64,000 nucleotides of DNA, from positions 248,001 to 312,000 of the forward strand of contig NZ_FMZZ01000005.1 of assembly GCF_900101685.1 (NCBI RefSeq), in the 5' to 3' direction. Position numbers and translations under genes: made by a program. Source of the stretch: Actinokineospora iranica. Its GTDB lineage: Bacteria > Actinomycetota > Actinomycetes > Mycobacteriales > Pseudonocardiaceae. The notes under the pieces are model-generated. The model was not told the DNA's origin. It saw nothing but the letters and a program-made list of their open reading frames with translations, and did not search any database. This document shows, piece by piece, positions 54,690-62,983 of the stretch (positions are counted from its first letter, which is position 1; each line of letters begins with the position of its first letter).

Positions 54690-55663
54690 GGCGTCTGACC
54701 GCGGCGCTGGCCGTCGCCATGGCCTGCCTGGCCACCGCCTGCTCGGCGACCGGCGCGCCGGTCGACCTGGCCACCGTCGAGTCCGTCGAGCGCCCCAAAC
54801 CGGTCGGCGTCGAGACGAACCCGCCCACGACCACCGGCGCGGCTGCCCAGGTCCCGCCGTGCGACCCGGGGGCCAGCCTGCGCCCCGGCCCGCTGCCCGC
54901 CCCCGGCGCCATGCCGGTCGGCTCGACGATGCGGGCCATCCAGGAGCGCGGCAGGCTCATCGCGGGCGTCGACCAGAACACGTTCCTGTTCGGCTTCCGC
55001 AACCCCACCAGCAACGCCCTCGAAGGCTTCGACATCGACCGCGTCCGGGAAGTCGCCGCGGCCATCTTCGGCGACCCCAACAAGGTCCAGTACAAGGTGA
55101 TCACCTCCGCCGAGCGCATCGACGCGTTGAAGAACGGCGAGGTCGACATCGTCGTGCGCACCATGACCGCCACCTGCGCCCGCTGGGTCGACATCAACTT
55201 CTCGGCCATCTACTACACCGCGGGCCAACGCCTCCTGGTCGACCGCTCCTCCCCGATCACCGGCATAGACCAGTTGGGCGGCAAACAGGTCTGCGCCGCG
55301 AAGGGCTCCACCTCGCTGAACCGCCTGCGCGAGTCCCCGGCGCCGCCGGAGGTCGTCGCGGTCGACAACTGGTCGGACTGCTTGCTGATGCTGCAACAGG
55401 GCCAGGTGGTCGCGGTGTCCACAGACGACACGATCCTCGCCGGGATGGTCGCCCAGGACCCCAACGTGAAGATGGTCGGCCCGAAGTTCACCGAGGAGCC
55501 GTACGGCATCGGCATCCCCAAACAGAACGAGGACATGGTGCGCTTCGTCAACGGCGTGCTGGAAAAGTCCGTCGCGGACGGCTCCTGGGCAGGCAGCTAC
55601 AACCACTGGCTCGCCCGCTCCGGCGAACAGGCCGCCCCGCCCACCCTTCGTTACCGGGACTGA
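54686..55663 (+). CDS. glnH: Glutamate/aspartate-binding lipoprotein GlnH
   Basis: 325 aa. Lipoprotein signal with the Cys in ACLATACS (residue ~19), then a Pro/Thr-rich linker. The rest is a type II amino-acid-binding fold (GRLIAGVDQNTFLFGFRNP, FDIDRVREVAAAIFGDP, VDIVVRTMTATCARW, GIGIPKQNEDMVRFVN). In mycobacteria GlnH senses amino acids such as aspartate and glutamate for PknG rather than acting in transport. The neighbouring genes contain no permease, which supports a sensor role here. Confidence 0.92.
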   Translation: MRRLTAALAVAMACLATACSATGAPVDLATVESVERPKPVGVETNPPTTTGAAAQVPPCDPGASLRPGPLPAPGAMPVGSTMRAIQERGRLIAGVDQNTFLFGFRNPTSNALEGFDIDRVREVAAAIFGDPNKVQYKVITSAERIDALKNGEVDIVVRTMTATCARWVDINFSAIYYTAGQRLLVDRSSPITGIDQLGGKQVCAAKGSTSLNRLRESPAPPEVVAVDNWSDCLLMLQQGQVVAVSTDDTILAGMVAQDPNVKMVGPKFTEEPYGIGIPKQNEDMVRFVNGVLEKSVADGSWAGSYNHWLARSGEQAAPPTLRYRD

Positions 55664-55672
55664 GGCGCACCC

Positions 55673-58600
55673 ATGACCAACTGGACCCCACCAGCCGACG
55701 ACACCCCCCGCCCCGACCCGGCAGGCGAAAACCGCCCCACCGGGCCCGCGGAAACCCCGGCCGCGGACCGCCAACCGCAGGACCCCAACCGCCCCGGCAC
55801 CCAGGGCAGGCCCTGGCCCCAGCAGCCCCCGCAGCCCCAGCAGCAGAACCCGCAGCAGAACCCGCAGCAGCGCGCGCCGGGGCAGACCGGCGGCCAGCCG
55901 CACCCGCGGCAACCCGCTCCCCAGCGGGGCCATGGCAGCCAACAGGGACAGCAGGACCCGCGCGCGGGCGGCACCCAGGCGGGCCCACCCGCCCAGACCG
56001 GCGGCCCCTTCGCGGGCCAGCCCGCTTTCCAGGGCCAGCCACCCGCCCCAGGCGCGCAGGGCCACGGCCAGCACCCGCAAAGCCAGCAGGGCTCACCGCA
56101 GTCACCCGGCCAGCCCCACGGGCACGCTCAGCCGCCGCAGGGCCAGCACTTCCCGCAGGTTCAGGGACAGCCCGGCTCTCGCGGCCAGTCGCCCACGCAC
56201 GGTCCGCAGGGCCAACCCGCCCAGGGCCAGGCGCACCCGCAGGGCCAGGCCGCTTCCCCGGGACAGCCCGAGCCCCGGAGCCAGTCGGCCGTCCACGGCG
56301 GCCCGCCTTCGTCAGGCAGGCCGTACCCGCAGGGGCAGCCCGGCCAGCCGCACCCACCGAGCCAAGCCCCTGCCCAGGGGCAATCCCAGCCTCAGGGACA
56401 GCAGTCCCAGGGACAGCCGCAGTCCCAGGGACAGCCACAGTCCCAGGGACAATCGCAGTCCCACGGGCAGCCGCCCGCGCCAGGCCACTCACTTCCGCAA
56501 GGGCAGCCCGAGTCGCGTGGGCATTCGTCCACGCACGGTCAGTCGCATCCGCAGGGGCAGGCGCAGTCCCCGGGCCAGTCCGAGTCCCGTGGGCGTTCGG
56601 GCACCCAGGGGCAGCCATACCCGCAGGGCCATGCCTCCGCCCAGGGGCAGCCGCAGTCTCAGGGGCAGGCACAGTCTCAGGGACAGGCACAGTCTCCGGG
56701 ACAGGCACAGTCTCCGGGGCAGCCGTATCCGCAGGGGCAGGCTGAGTCGCGTGGGCGTTCGTTCACGCAGGGGCAGCCGTATCCGCAGGGGCAACCCCCG
56801 GGGCAGGGCAGGCCAGGGCAGCAGCCCCCGCAGGGCCGCCAGCCCTCGCCCGGCCACCCGCAGACCCAGGGCAGGCAGTTCCCGGGGCAGTACCCGCCCG
56901 GTCAGCGGCAGTCCGGGCAACCGGCGGGCCAGCACCGCGCCCCGGGCCAGTCCGTCGGCCAGCCGTATCCCCAGCAGCAGAACCAACCCCGGCCGCCGCA
57001 GCCGCCGCCTGGGCAGGGCCCGAGTCAGCCGCCGGTGCCGCCGGAGTGGCCAGCGGACGTGCCCGTGCCCAACGTGGCCCCGCGGCAGCCCGGGGTCCTG
57101 CCCGAGACCGCGCTTGGCGCCGACGAGCCGCAGCCCACCAGCGTGCTGGGCATGACCACGCTCACCCAGAGCATCGTCCCGCCCAAGCCGGAAGAGTCCG
57201 CTGAGCAGCCCGAGCGGAAGCCGGACCCGCGGCCCGAGCCGCAGCAGGCCAAGACCCGGTCCGACAGCGCGCCGGTCACCGGGTCCAGTTCGTTCCCCGG
57301 CACCAGTCGCCGCACGGGGTCGCGGGCGTCCGGGCGGGGGCGGTTGGGCGCGGGCCTGGTCGAGGTGCCGATCGTCCCGGTGAAGGACCCGGCGAGCGCG
57401 GTCCTGGAAGACCCGGTCGTGTCGGAGAACAAGCGGTTCTGCAACAACTGCGGCGCCGAGGTCGGCCGCGGCAAGGACGGGAAGCCGGGCGACCCGGAGG
57501 GCAACTGCCCGACGTGTGGGCAGGCGTTCAACTTCCGGCCCCGGCTGTTCCGCGGGGATCTGGTCGGCGGGCAGTACGAAGTGCTCGGCAGCATGGCCTA
57601 CGGCGGTCTCGGCTGGATTTACCTGGCCAAGGACCACAACGTCAGCGACCGGTGGGTCGTGCTCAAGGGCATGATCGACACCGGCGACGAGACGTCGATG
57701 GCCTCGGTGCTGGCCGAGCGCCGGTTCCTGGCCGAGGTCGAGCACCCGAACGTCGTCAAGATCTACAACTTCGTCGAGCACCCGGACCCGGGCACCGGCA
57801 CGCTGGTCGGGTACATCGTCATGGAGTACGTCGGCGGCCAGTCGCTGCGTGAACTCGCGCTCGAGCACCACCGCGAGGCGGGCCGCGCGGAGCCGCTGCC
57901 GATCGGGCAGGTGATCGCGTACGGGCTGGAGATCCTGCCCGCGATCGGGTACCTGCACAGCATCGACATGCTCTACTGCGACCTCAAGCCGGACAATGTG
58001 ATCCAGACCGGCGAGCAGCTCAAGCTCATCGACCTCGGCGCGGTCCGCAAGACCGACGACTACGAGAGCCCGCTGTTCTTCACCGCCGGGTACGCCGCCC
58101 CGGAGCTGGCCACCGAGGGCGCAACGGTCGCGTCCGACATCTACACCGTCGGCCGCACTCTGGCTGTGCTGTCCATCGAGTTCGCCGGCTACACCACCCG
58201 CTACAAGCACACCCTGCCCGGCCCGGACTCCGAGCCGCTGTTCGCGCTTTTCGGCAGCTACTACCGCGTCCTCAAGCGCGCGACGCACGCCGACCCGGCG
58301 CAGCGGTTCGCCTCGGCTGAGGAGATGGCCGACCAGCTCACCGGCGTGCTGCGCGAGGTCATGGCGCTGGGCACCGGCCGCCCGCGCCCCGGACTGTCCA
58401 CTGTGTTCAGTGTGGAGACCAGGACGTTCGGCGCGGGCCTGGTCGTGGCCGAGCGCGGGGAAATCCTGCCCGCGCCCGATCCGGTCGAGGTGGCGACCGT
58501 GCTGCCACTGCCCCTTGTGGACACTGACGACCACGCGGCCGCGATCCTGGCGAGCATCACCGCCACCGAGCCAGCCGAACTGGTCGCCGCGCTGATGAAC

Positions 58601-59392
58601 GCGCCACAGGATTCCATCGAGGTCCGCCTGCGGCTGGTGAAGGCCCGCATGGAGCAGGGCGACCTGCGTGCGGCCGGGTCCGAACTGGAGGCGGCCCGCA
58701 GGCTCGTCACCGACCCGGCGGACTGGCGCCCGGACTGGCTCCACGGCTTGCTGGCCCTGGCCAACCGAGCCCCGCAGATCGCCCGCGACTCCTTCGACCG
58801 GGTCTACGACGCGGTTCCCGGCGAGATCGCCCCGAAGCTGGCCCTCGCGGTCAGCGCCGAGCAGGCTGGCGACCACTTCGCCGCCGCCCGCTACTACGAA
58901 CTGGTGTGGCGCACGGACCATTCGTTCGTGAGCGCGGCGTTCGGACTGGCCAGGGTCTACCTCGCCCAGGGCGCCCGTTCCGGTGCGATCGAGGTGCTGG
59001 AGTCCGTGCCGGACACCTCCAGCCACCACGTGGCCGCCCAAGTCGCCGCCATCAAGATCAAAACCCGGGCGCACGAAGCCGAGAAACTGGTCGAGCACGA
59101 GCTGCACGACGCCGCGAAACGCTTGGAGCGCTTGGCTTTGGACGCTGAGCGCCGCACGCAGCTCTCGGTGGAGGTGCTGGAATCCGCTTATGGCTGGGTG
59201 AAGGCGGGCAAGCCGGGCGCCAACCCCGCCAACGCCAACCGGGCGGTCCTCGGCTGCGCGTTGTCCGAACGCGAACTGCGCTTTGGGCTGGAGCGCTGCT
59301 ACCGCGCCTTGGCTCGGCTCGCGGGCACGCCTGAACAGCGCCATGAGCTGGTCGACAAGGCCAACGCTATTCGTCCTCGTACGCTGACTTGA
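55673..59392 (+). CDS. pknG: Serine/threonine-protein kinase PknG with long Q/P/G-rich N-terminus
   Basis: 1239 aa; mycobacterial PknG is about 750. Residues 1 to about 480 are low-complexity Gln/Pro/Gly/Ser, largely QGQPQSQG-type repeats. Then come the rubredoxin-like metal site (Cys590, 593, 612, 615), the kinase domain (glycine loop GSMAYGGLG, Lys665, catalytic Asp770 in YCDLKPDN, Asp787 in IDLG) and a C-terminal TPR domain. GAGG precedes the ATG, nine bases after glnH. PknG controls 2-oxoglutarate/glutamate metabolism in response to amino acids by phosphorylating the inhibitor GarA/OdhI. Soluble, no membrane segment. Confidence 0.95.
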   Translation: MTNWTPPADDTPRPDPAGENRPTGPAETPAADRQPQDPNRPGTQGRPWPQQPPQPQQQNPQQNPQQRAPGQTGGQPHPRQPAPQRGHGSQQGQQDPRAGGTQAGPPAQTGGPFAGQPAFQGQPPAPGAQGHGQHPQSQQGSPQSPGQPHGHAQPPQGQHFPQVQGQPGSRGQSPTHGPQGQPAQGQAHPQGQAASPGQPEPRSQSAVHGGPPSSGRPYPQGQPGQPHPPSQAPAQGQSQPQGQQSQGQPQSQGQPQSQGQSQSHGQPPAPGHSLPQGQPESRGHSSTHGQSHPQGQAQSPGQSESRGRSGTQGQPYPQGHASAQGQPQSQGQAQSQGQAQSPGQAQSPGQPYPQGQAESRGRSFTQGQPYPQGQPPGQGRPGQQPPQGRQPSPGHPQTQGRQFPGQYPPGQRQSGQPAGQHRAPGQSVGQPYPQQQNQPRPPQPPPGQGPSQPPVPPEWPADVPVPNVAPRQPGVLPETALGADEPQPTSVLGMTTLTQSIVPPKPEESAEQPERKPDPRPEPQQAKTRSDSAPVTGSSSFPGTSRRTGSRASGRGRLGAGLVEVPIVPVKDPASAVLEDPVVSENKRFCNNCGAEVGRGKDGKPGDPEGNCPTCGQAFNFRPRLFRGDLVGGQYEVLGSMAYGGLGWIYLAKDHNVSDRWVVLKGMIDTGDETSMASVLAERRFLAEVEHPNVVKIYNFVEHPDPGTGTLVGYIVMEYVGGQSLRELALEHHREAGRAEPLPIGQVIAYGLEILPAIGYLHSIDMLYCDLKPDNVIQTGEQLKLIDLGAVRKTDDYESPLFFTAGYAAPELATEGATVASDIYTVGRTLAVLSIEFAGYTTRYKHTLPGPDSEPLFALFGSYYRVLKRATHADPAQRFASAEEMADQLTGVLREVMALGTGRPRPGLSTVFSVETRTFGAGLVVAERGEILPAPDPVEVATVLPLPLVDTDDHAAAILASITATEPAELVAALMNAPQDSIEVRLRLVKARMEQGDLRAAGSELEAARRLVTDPADWRPDWLHGLLALANRAPQIARDSFDRVYDAVPGEIAPKLALAVSAEQAGDHFAAARYYELVWRTDHSFVSAAFGLARVYLAQGARSGAIEVLESVPDTSSHHVAAQVAAIKIKTRAHEAEKLVEHELHDAAKRLERLALDAERRTQLSVEVLESAYGWVKAGKPGANPANANRAVLGCALSERELRFGLERCYRALARLAGTPEQRHELVDKANAIRPRTLT
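56402..56725 (+). repeat. 18-bp coding repeats in pknG
   Basis: Two tandem blocks of four 18-bp units each lie at 56402-56473 (CAGTCCCAGGGACAGCCG and variants) and 56654-56725 (CAGTCTCAGGGGCAGGCA and variants), each unit encoding a six-residue Q-S-x-G-Q-x repeat. Longer partial duplications containing SRGRS/TQGQPYPQG occur around 56575-56635 and 56743-56795. The blocks suggest growth by slippage or unequal exchange. Confidence 0.9.
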
Positions 59393-59631
59393 TCGGTTGC
59401 TCGGTTCTGTCTGCTTGGCTCGTGGGCTCGGGCAGGAGGGTGCACAAGGGCACTTGACCGACCGCCCCCGACCGTGTCCACAACGGCCTGTTCCGGCTTT
59501 TCGCGCCCCCGCAGCCCCCACAACAAAGCCCCACCCACCCTGGGGGCTGACCCCGCTCCAGTCTATCGGGCTAGGCCGACAATCGAGGCAGGAACGATCT
59601 TGCCTGTGGATAACTCGGTCGTCAGCGGTCG

Positions 59632-60813
59632 TCAGCGGGGGCCGGGTGGGGTGAGTTCGATGACTGTGATGTCCGGGGGTGCGCCGACGCGGACGGGTGG
59701 GCCCCAGACGCCCGCGCCGTTGGTGACGTACAGCCAGGTGTCATCCACTTTGGACAGGCCGGACACGGCGGGCTGGGCCAGGGACACCATGTGGTGGAAG
59801 GGGTACATCTGGCCGCCGTGGGTGTGGCCGGAAAGTTGGAGGTCGACGCCGAGCCGGGCGGAGTCCGAGACCTGCACCGGTTGGTGGGCCAGCATCACGG
59901 TGGGGATGGTGGTGTCGCGGCCGGAAAGGGCGCGGCTCATGTCGGGGGCGTCGCCGAGGCTCTTGCCGGTCAGGTCGGTGACGCCCGCGAGGGTGATTTT
60001 CTCGCCCGCGCGGTTGATCTGGGTGTGTTCGTTGTGGAGGTAGTTCAGGCCGAGGCGTTCCAGTTCGCGGACCCACTGTGCGTAGCCCGAGTAGTACTCG
60101 TGGTTTCCGGTCACGAAGAAGGTGCCGAACGAGGAAACCAGGTCCTGTAGCGGTTCCGCTGCCCGGCCTAGTTCGGCGACCGTTCCGTCGGCCAGGTCGC
60201 CGACCATCGCGACCAGGTCGGGCTGGGTTTCGTTGATCATGCGGACGAGGCGTTCGGTGTGCGCGCGCCCCAGGAGTGGTCCCAGGTGGATGTCGCTGAC
60301 CACCGCGATCCGGAAGCCGCCGAACACCGGGTTCAGGCCCCCGATCGGCACCGGGACCCGTTTGACCAGTGGCGGACTCAGCGCCGAGACCATGCCCGCG
60401 CCGACGATGCTCGTCGACGCCACCCCGGCGACGACGGCGGCGCCGCGGGCGAGGAACAGGCGTCTGCTCTCGTCCACCGCCGGTTCGGATTCCACAGTGG
60501 TCGTCGCGGTCGCTCCCAGGGGGCGGGACCAGCGGCGCAGCGCCAGGCGGGGCAGTTCCAGGACGGCCAGGATGACCAGCAGGTAGAAGAACAGCGCCAG
60601 CCAGATGTAGCCGGGCCAGGCGAACCACGCCGCCACCTCGACCCCGACGAAGCGGGGCAGCACCAGGGTCGCGGCGACCAGCACCGCGAGCACGACCAGT
60701 GCGACACCGCCGATCCGGCGGCCCGTCGGTGTGCGGGTGGTGTCCTTCACCAGGCGCTTCCACAGGTACACGTGCAGGAGCGCCACGACAACGCCGACGA
60801 CCGCCAAGAACAT
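59632..60813 (-). CDS. Membrane-anchored metallophosphoesterase
   Basis: 393 aa. Three N-terminal membrane helices (residues 1-90) are followed by an internal SRRLFLARGAA that resembles a Tat motif, then a calcineurin-like phosphoesterase domain with all metal motifs: VVSDIHLG, MVGDLADG, VTGNHEYY, LAHQPV and SGHTHGGQ. The catalytic part is probably on the outer face, as in the YkuE-like group. The substrate is unknown; lipid or sugar phosphates are possible. Nine bases downstream of the thioesterase gene, probably in one operon with it. Confidence 0.92.
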   Translation of the reverse strand: MFLAVVGVVVALLHVYLWKRLVKDTTRTPTGRRIGGVALVVLAVLVAATLVLPRFVGVEVAAWFAWPGYIWLALFFYLLVILAVLELPRLALRRWSRPLGATATTTVESEPAVDESRRLFLARGAAVVAGVASTSIVGAGMVSALSPPLVKRVPVPIGGLNPVFGGFRIAVVSDIHLGPLLGRAHTERLVRMINETQPDLVAMVGDLADGTVAELGRAAEPLQDLVSSFGTFFVTGNHEYYSGYAQWVRELERLGLNYLHNEHTQINRAGEKITLAGVTDLTGKSLGDAPDMSRALSGRDTTIPTVMLAHQPVQVSDSARLGVDLQLSGHTHGGQMYPFHHMVSLAQPAVSGLSKVDDTWLYVTNGAGVWGPPVRVGAPPDITVIELTPPGPR

Positions 60814-60822
60814 GCCACCAGA

Positions 60823-61404
60823 CTACGGATTCACCTCGACCGGCAGCCGTCCCAGCAGTTTCGGGTCCTGGGCGACGGCCTGGAGGTCTTCCGGCCTGCC
60901 GTGGTTGACGAAGTGGCTCAGGTCGACCAGGACGAACAGGGCCCGCGCGCGGACCGCGACCGGGCCGTCGTCGGTGTCCATTCTGCCTTCCGCGCTGACG
61001 TAGACCTTGCGGCCCGCGATTCCGTCGAGGTGGGCGTCGATGACGAGGGTGGTGCCGACCGGGACCGGGCGCAGGAAGTCGGTTTCCAGTTTCCCGGTCA
61101 CGGCGGGCTTGCGCAGCAGGTTGCCGACCGTGGTGCCCAGCGCCTCGTCGAACGCGCAGGCGAGCAGGCCGCCGTGGGCGAGGCCGGGGGCGCCCTGGTG
61201 GGCCTCGGTGACGGTGAACCGGGACCGGATGGTGTGGCCGTCGCCGACCTGGGCGCGCAGGTGCAGGCCGTCTTCTTGCTGGTCGCCGCAGCCGAAGCAG
61301 CGCGCGTAGTGCTGCGGCAGGTCGGTGCCGGGCGCGGGCGCGTCCGGGTGCGCCTTCGGCGGCTCGGTGTCCACGGGCGGCCATGGCTGCTGAGTTCGGC
61401 TCAT
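60823..61404 (-). CDS. PaaI family thioesterase (hotdog fold)
   Basis: 193 aa. Hotdog domain at about residues 60-185 with the HGGLLACAFDEALGT motif that holds the active-site Asp or Glu, and GRKVYVSAEGR further on. The N-terminal 55 residues include CFGCGDQQEDGLHLRA, typical of this subgroup, which hydrolyses acyl-CoA thioesters. The substrate is unknown. It is followed closely by the metallophosphoesterase and preceded by an MFS gene 46 bp away in the same direction. Confidence 0.9.
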   Translation of the reverse strand: MSRTQQPWPPVDTEPPKAHPDAPAPGTDLPQHYARCFGCGDQQEDGLHLRAQVGDGHTIRSRFTVTEAHQGAPGLAHGGLLACAFDEALGTTVGNLLRKPAVTGKLETDFLRPVPVGTTLVIDAHLDGIAGRKVYVSAEGRMDTDDGPVAVRARALFVLVDLSHFVNHGRPEDLQAVAQDPKLLGRLPVEVNP

Positions 61405-61450
61405 TACCTGAGCCTATGCAGGCGGTCCTCTGTGTTCGCGAACACCGCCC

Positions 61451-62782
61451 TTATGGCACGGTCACCAGCCTGCCGCGAGTGCTCCCGGTGATGTCTCGCA
61501 GCGACCGGCCCGCGGTCTCGGGCAGGAGGATGATCGGCACGACGGCGATCAGGGCCGCGCCCATCAGGTAGTACGCCGGGACGAGGTGGTCGCCGGTCGC
61601 GTCGACCAGCTTGGTCACGATGAACGGCGCCGTCCCGGCGAACAGGGCGGTCGAGAGGTTGTAGCCGATGGCGAAAGCGCCGTAGCGGACCTCGGTGGGG
61701 AACATCGCGGGCAGCACCGACGGGATGGTGGCGAGGAGGAACGTCAGCAGCACCCCGATCACGGCCAGCCCCAGGGTGAGCAGGACCGGGTTGCCGTCGG
61801 ACATCAGGCTGAACGCCGGGATCGGCAGCACGATGAAACCCGCGCACGACGCGTAGAGCAGCGGCTTGCGGCCGATCCGGTCCGACAGCGCGCCGACCGG
61901 GGTGATGATGAGCATCATGGCGAGGATGACGCCCATGATGACCAGCAGCGGCCCGTGGCCGGTCAGCCCGAGCGCGTTGGTCAGGTAGGACTCCATGTAG
62001 GTCAACATCACGTAGTCGGCGATGTTGAGCAGCACGATGTAGCCGATCAGGTGCAGGATCGCCCGCCACTGGGTGCGCAGCACCGCCCGCAGCGGCGACT
62101 TCTTCACCTCGTGCCGCGCCGCGACCTCCCGGAACAGCGGCGTGTCCTCCAGTTTGAGCCGCAGGTACAGCCCGACCAGCCCCAGCGGCCCGGCCAGCAG
62201 GAACGGGATTCGCCAGCCCCACGAGTGCATCACATCGTCGCCGAGGACGACCGTGCTGGCCGTCACCATGCCCGCGCCGAGGAAGAAGCCGCCCAGGGTG
62301 CCGAACTCCAGCCAGCTGCCCAGGAAGCCACGCCTTTTGTCCGGGGCGTACTCCGCGATGAACGTCGCAGCGCCGCCATACTCGCCGCCAGCGGAAAAGC
62401 CCTGCACGAGCCGTGCCGCGATGACCAGGATGGGAGCCAGGACTCCCGCGGTCTGATAGGAGGGAAACAGTCCGATCGCGAATGTCGACCCGGACATCAG
62501 AATAATGGTGGTGGCCAACACTTTTTGCCTGCCGACCCGATCCCCGAGCGGCCCGAACACGAAGCCGCCGAACGGCCGCGCGACGAACGCCACCGCCAGC
62601 ACCGCGAAGGTGCCGAGCACGTTCTCGGTCGGTGTGGCGGCGCTGAAGAACACGGCCCCGAGGACGGCGGGCATAAAGCCGAACACCCCGAAGTCGTACC
62701 ACTCGATGCAATTGCCCATCGCAGAAGCCGCGACGGCCTTGCGGACAGCTTTCTGGTCTGGCTGGGTCCCCGACTCATCCAT
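61451..62782 (-). CDS. MFS transporter, metabolite:H+ symporter (ProP-like) family
   Basis: 443 aa, 12 helices. MHS family features: GNCIEWYDFGVFGFMPAVLG at the first helix, RPFGGFVFGPLGDRVGRQKVL between helices 2 and 3, RLVQGFSAGGEYGGAATFIAE in helix 4-5, and the second-half repeat GALSDRIGRKPLLY. It imports a small metabolite with protons; ProP-like members take up proline, betaine or dicarboxylates. The ATG is 46 codons into no other open frame. A short direct repeat of GTTCAAC lies about 112-126 bp upstream. Confidence 0.92.
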   Translation of the reverse strand: MDESGTQPDQKAVRKAVAASAMGNCIEWYDFGVFGFMPAVLGAVFFSAATPTENVLGTFAVLAVAFVARPFGGFVFGPLGDRVGRQKVLATTIILMSGSTFAIGLFPSYQTAGVLAPILVIAARLVQGFSAGGEYGGAATFIAEYAPDKRRGFLGSWLEFGTLGGFFLGAGMVTASTVVLGDDVMHSWGWRIPFLLAGPLGLVGLYLRLKLEDTPLFREVAARHEVKKSPLRAVLRTQWRAILHLIGYIVLLNIADYVMLTYMESYLTNALGLTGHGPLLVIMGVILAMMLIITPVGALSDRIGRKPLLYASCAGFIVLPIPAFSLMSDGNPVLLTLGLAVIGVLLTFLLATIPSVLPAMFPTEVRYGAFAIGYNLSTALFAGTAPFIVTKLVDATGDHLVPAYYLMGAALIAVVPIILLPETAGRSLRDITGSTRGRLVTVP

Positions 62783-62983
62783 TCAGGCGAGGGTAGTGCC
62801 GCCCCGGGCACTACCGCTACAGCCGATTCCCCGCGCGCATTCCCGTCCACTGTGCTCCCCACGTCGACATCGCGACATGGGGAGGATTCAGCAGTTCAAC
62901 TGTTCAACAATCCTACAAGTGGATAGTCCTGTCGCTGGTTGGCGAACCGAGTGTTGGCCGCCGGGGACCGCCAACCACCATCC

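Noticed and set aside
62892-62908. GTTCAAC direct repeat upstream of the MHS transporter, similar to the TTGAACA half-sites before glpK
   Set aside because: Only two half-sites, no TCGAA palindrome, and far from the glycerol locus; chance similarity is likely.
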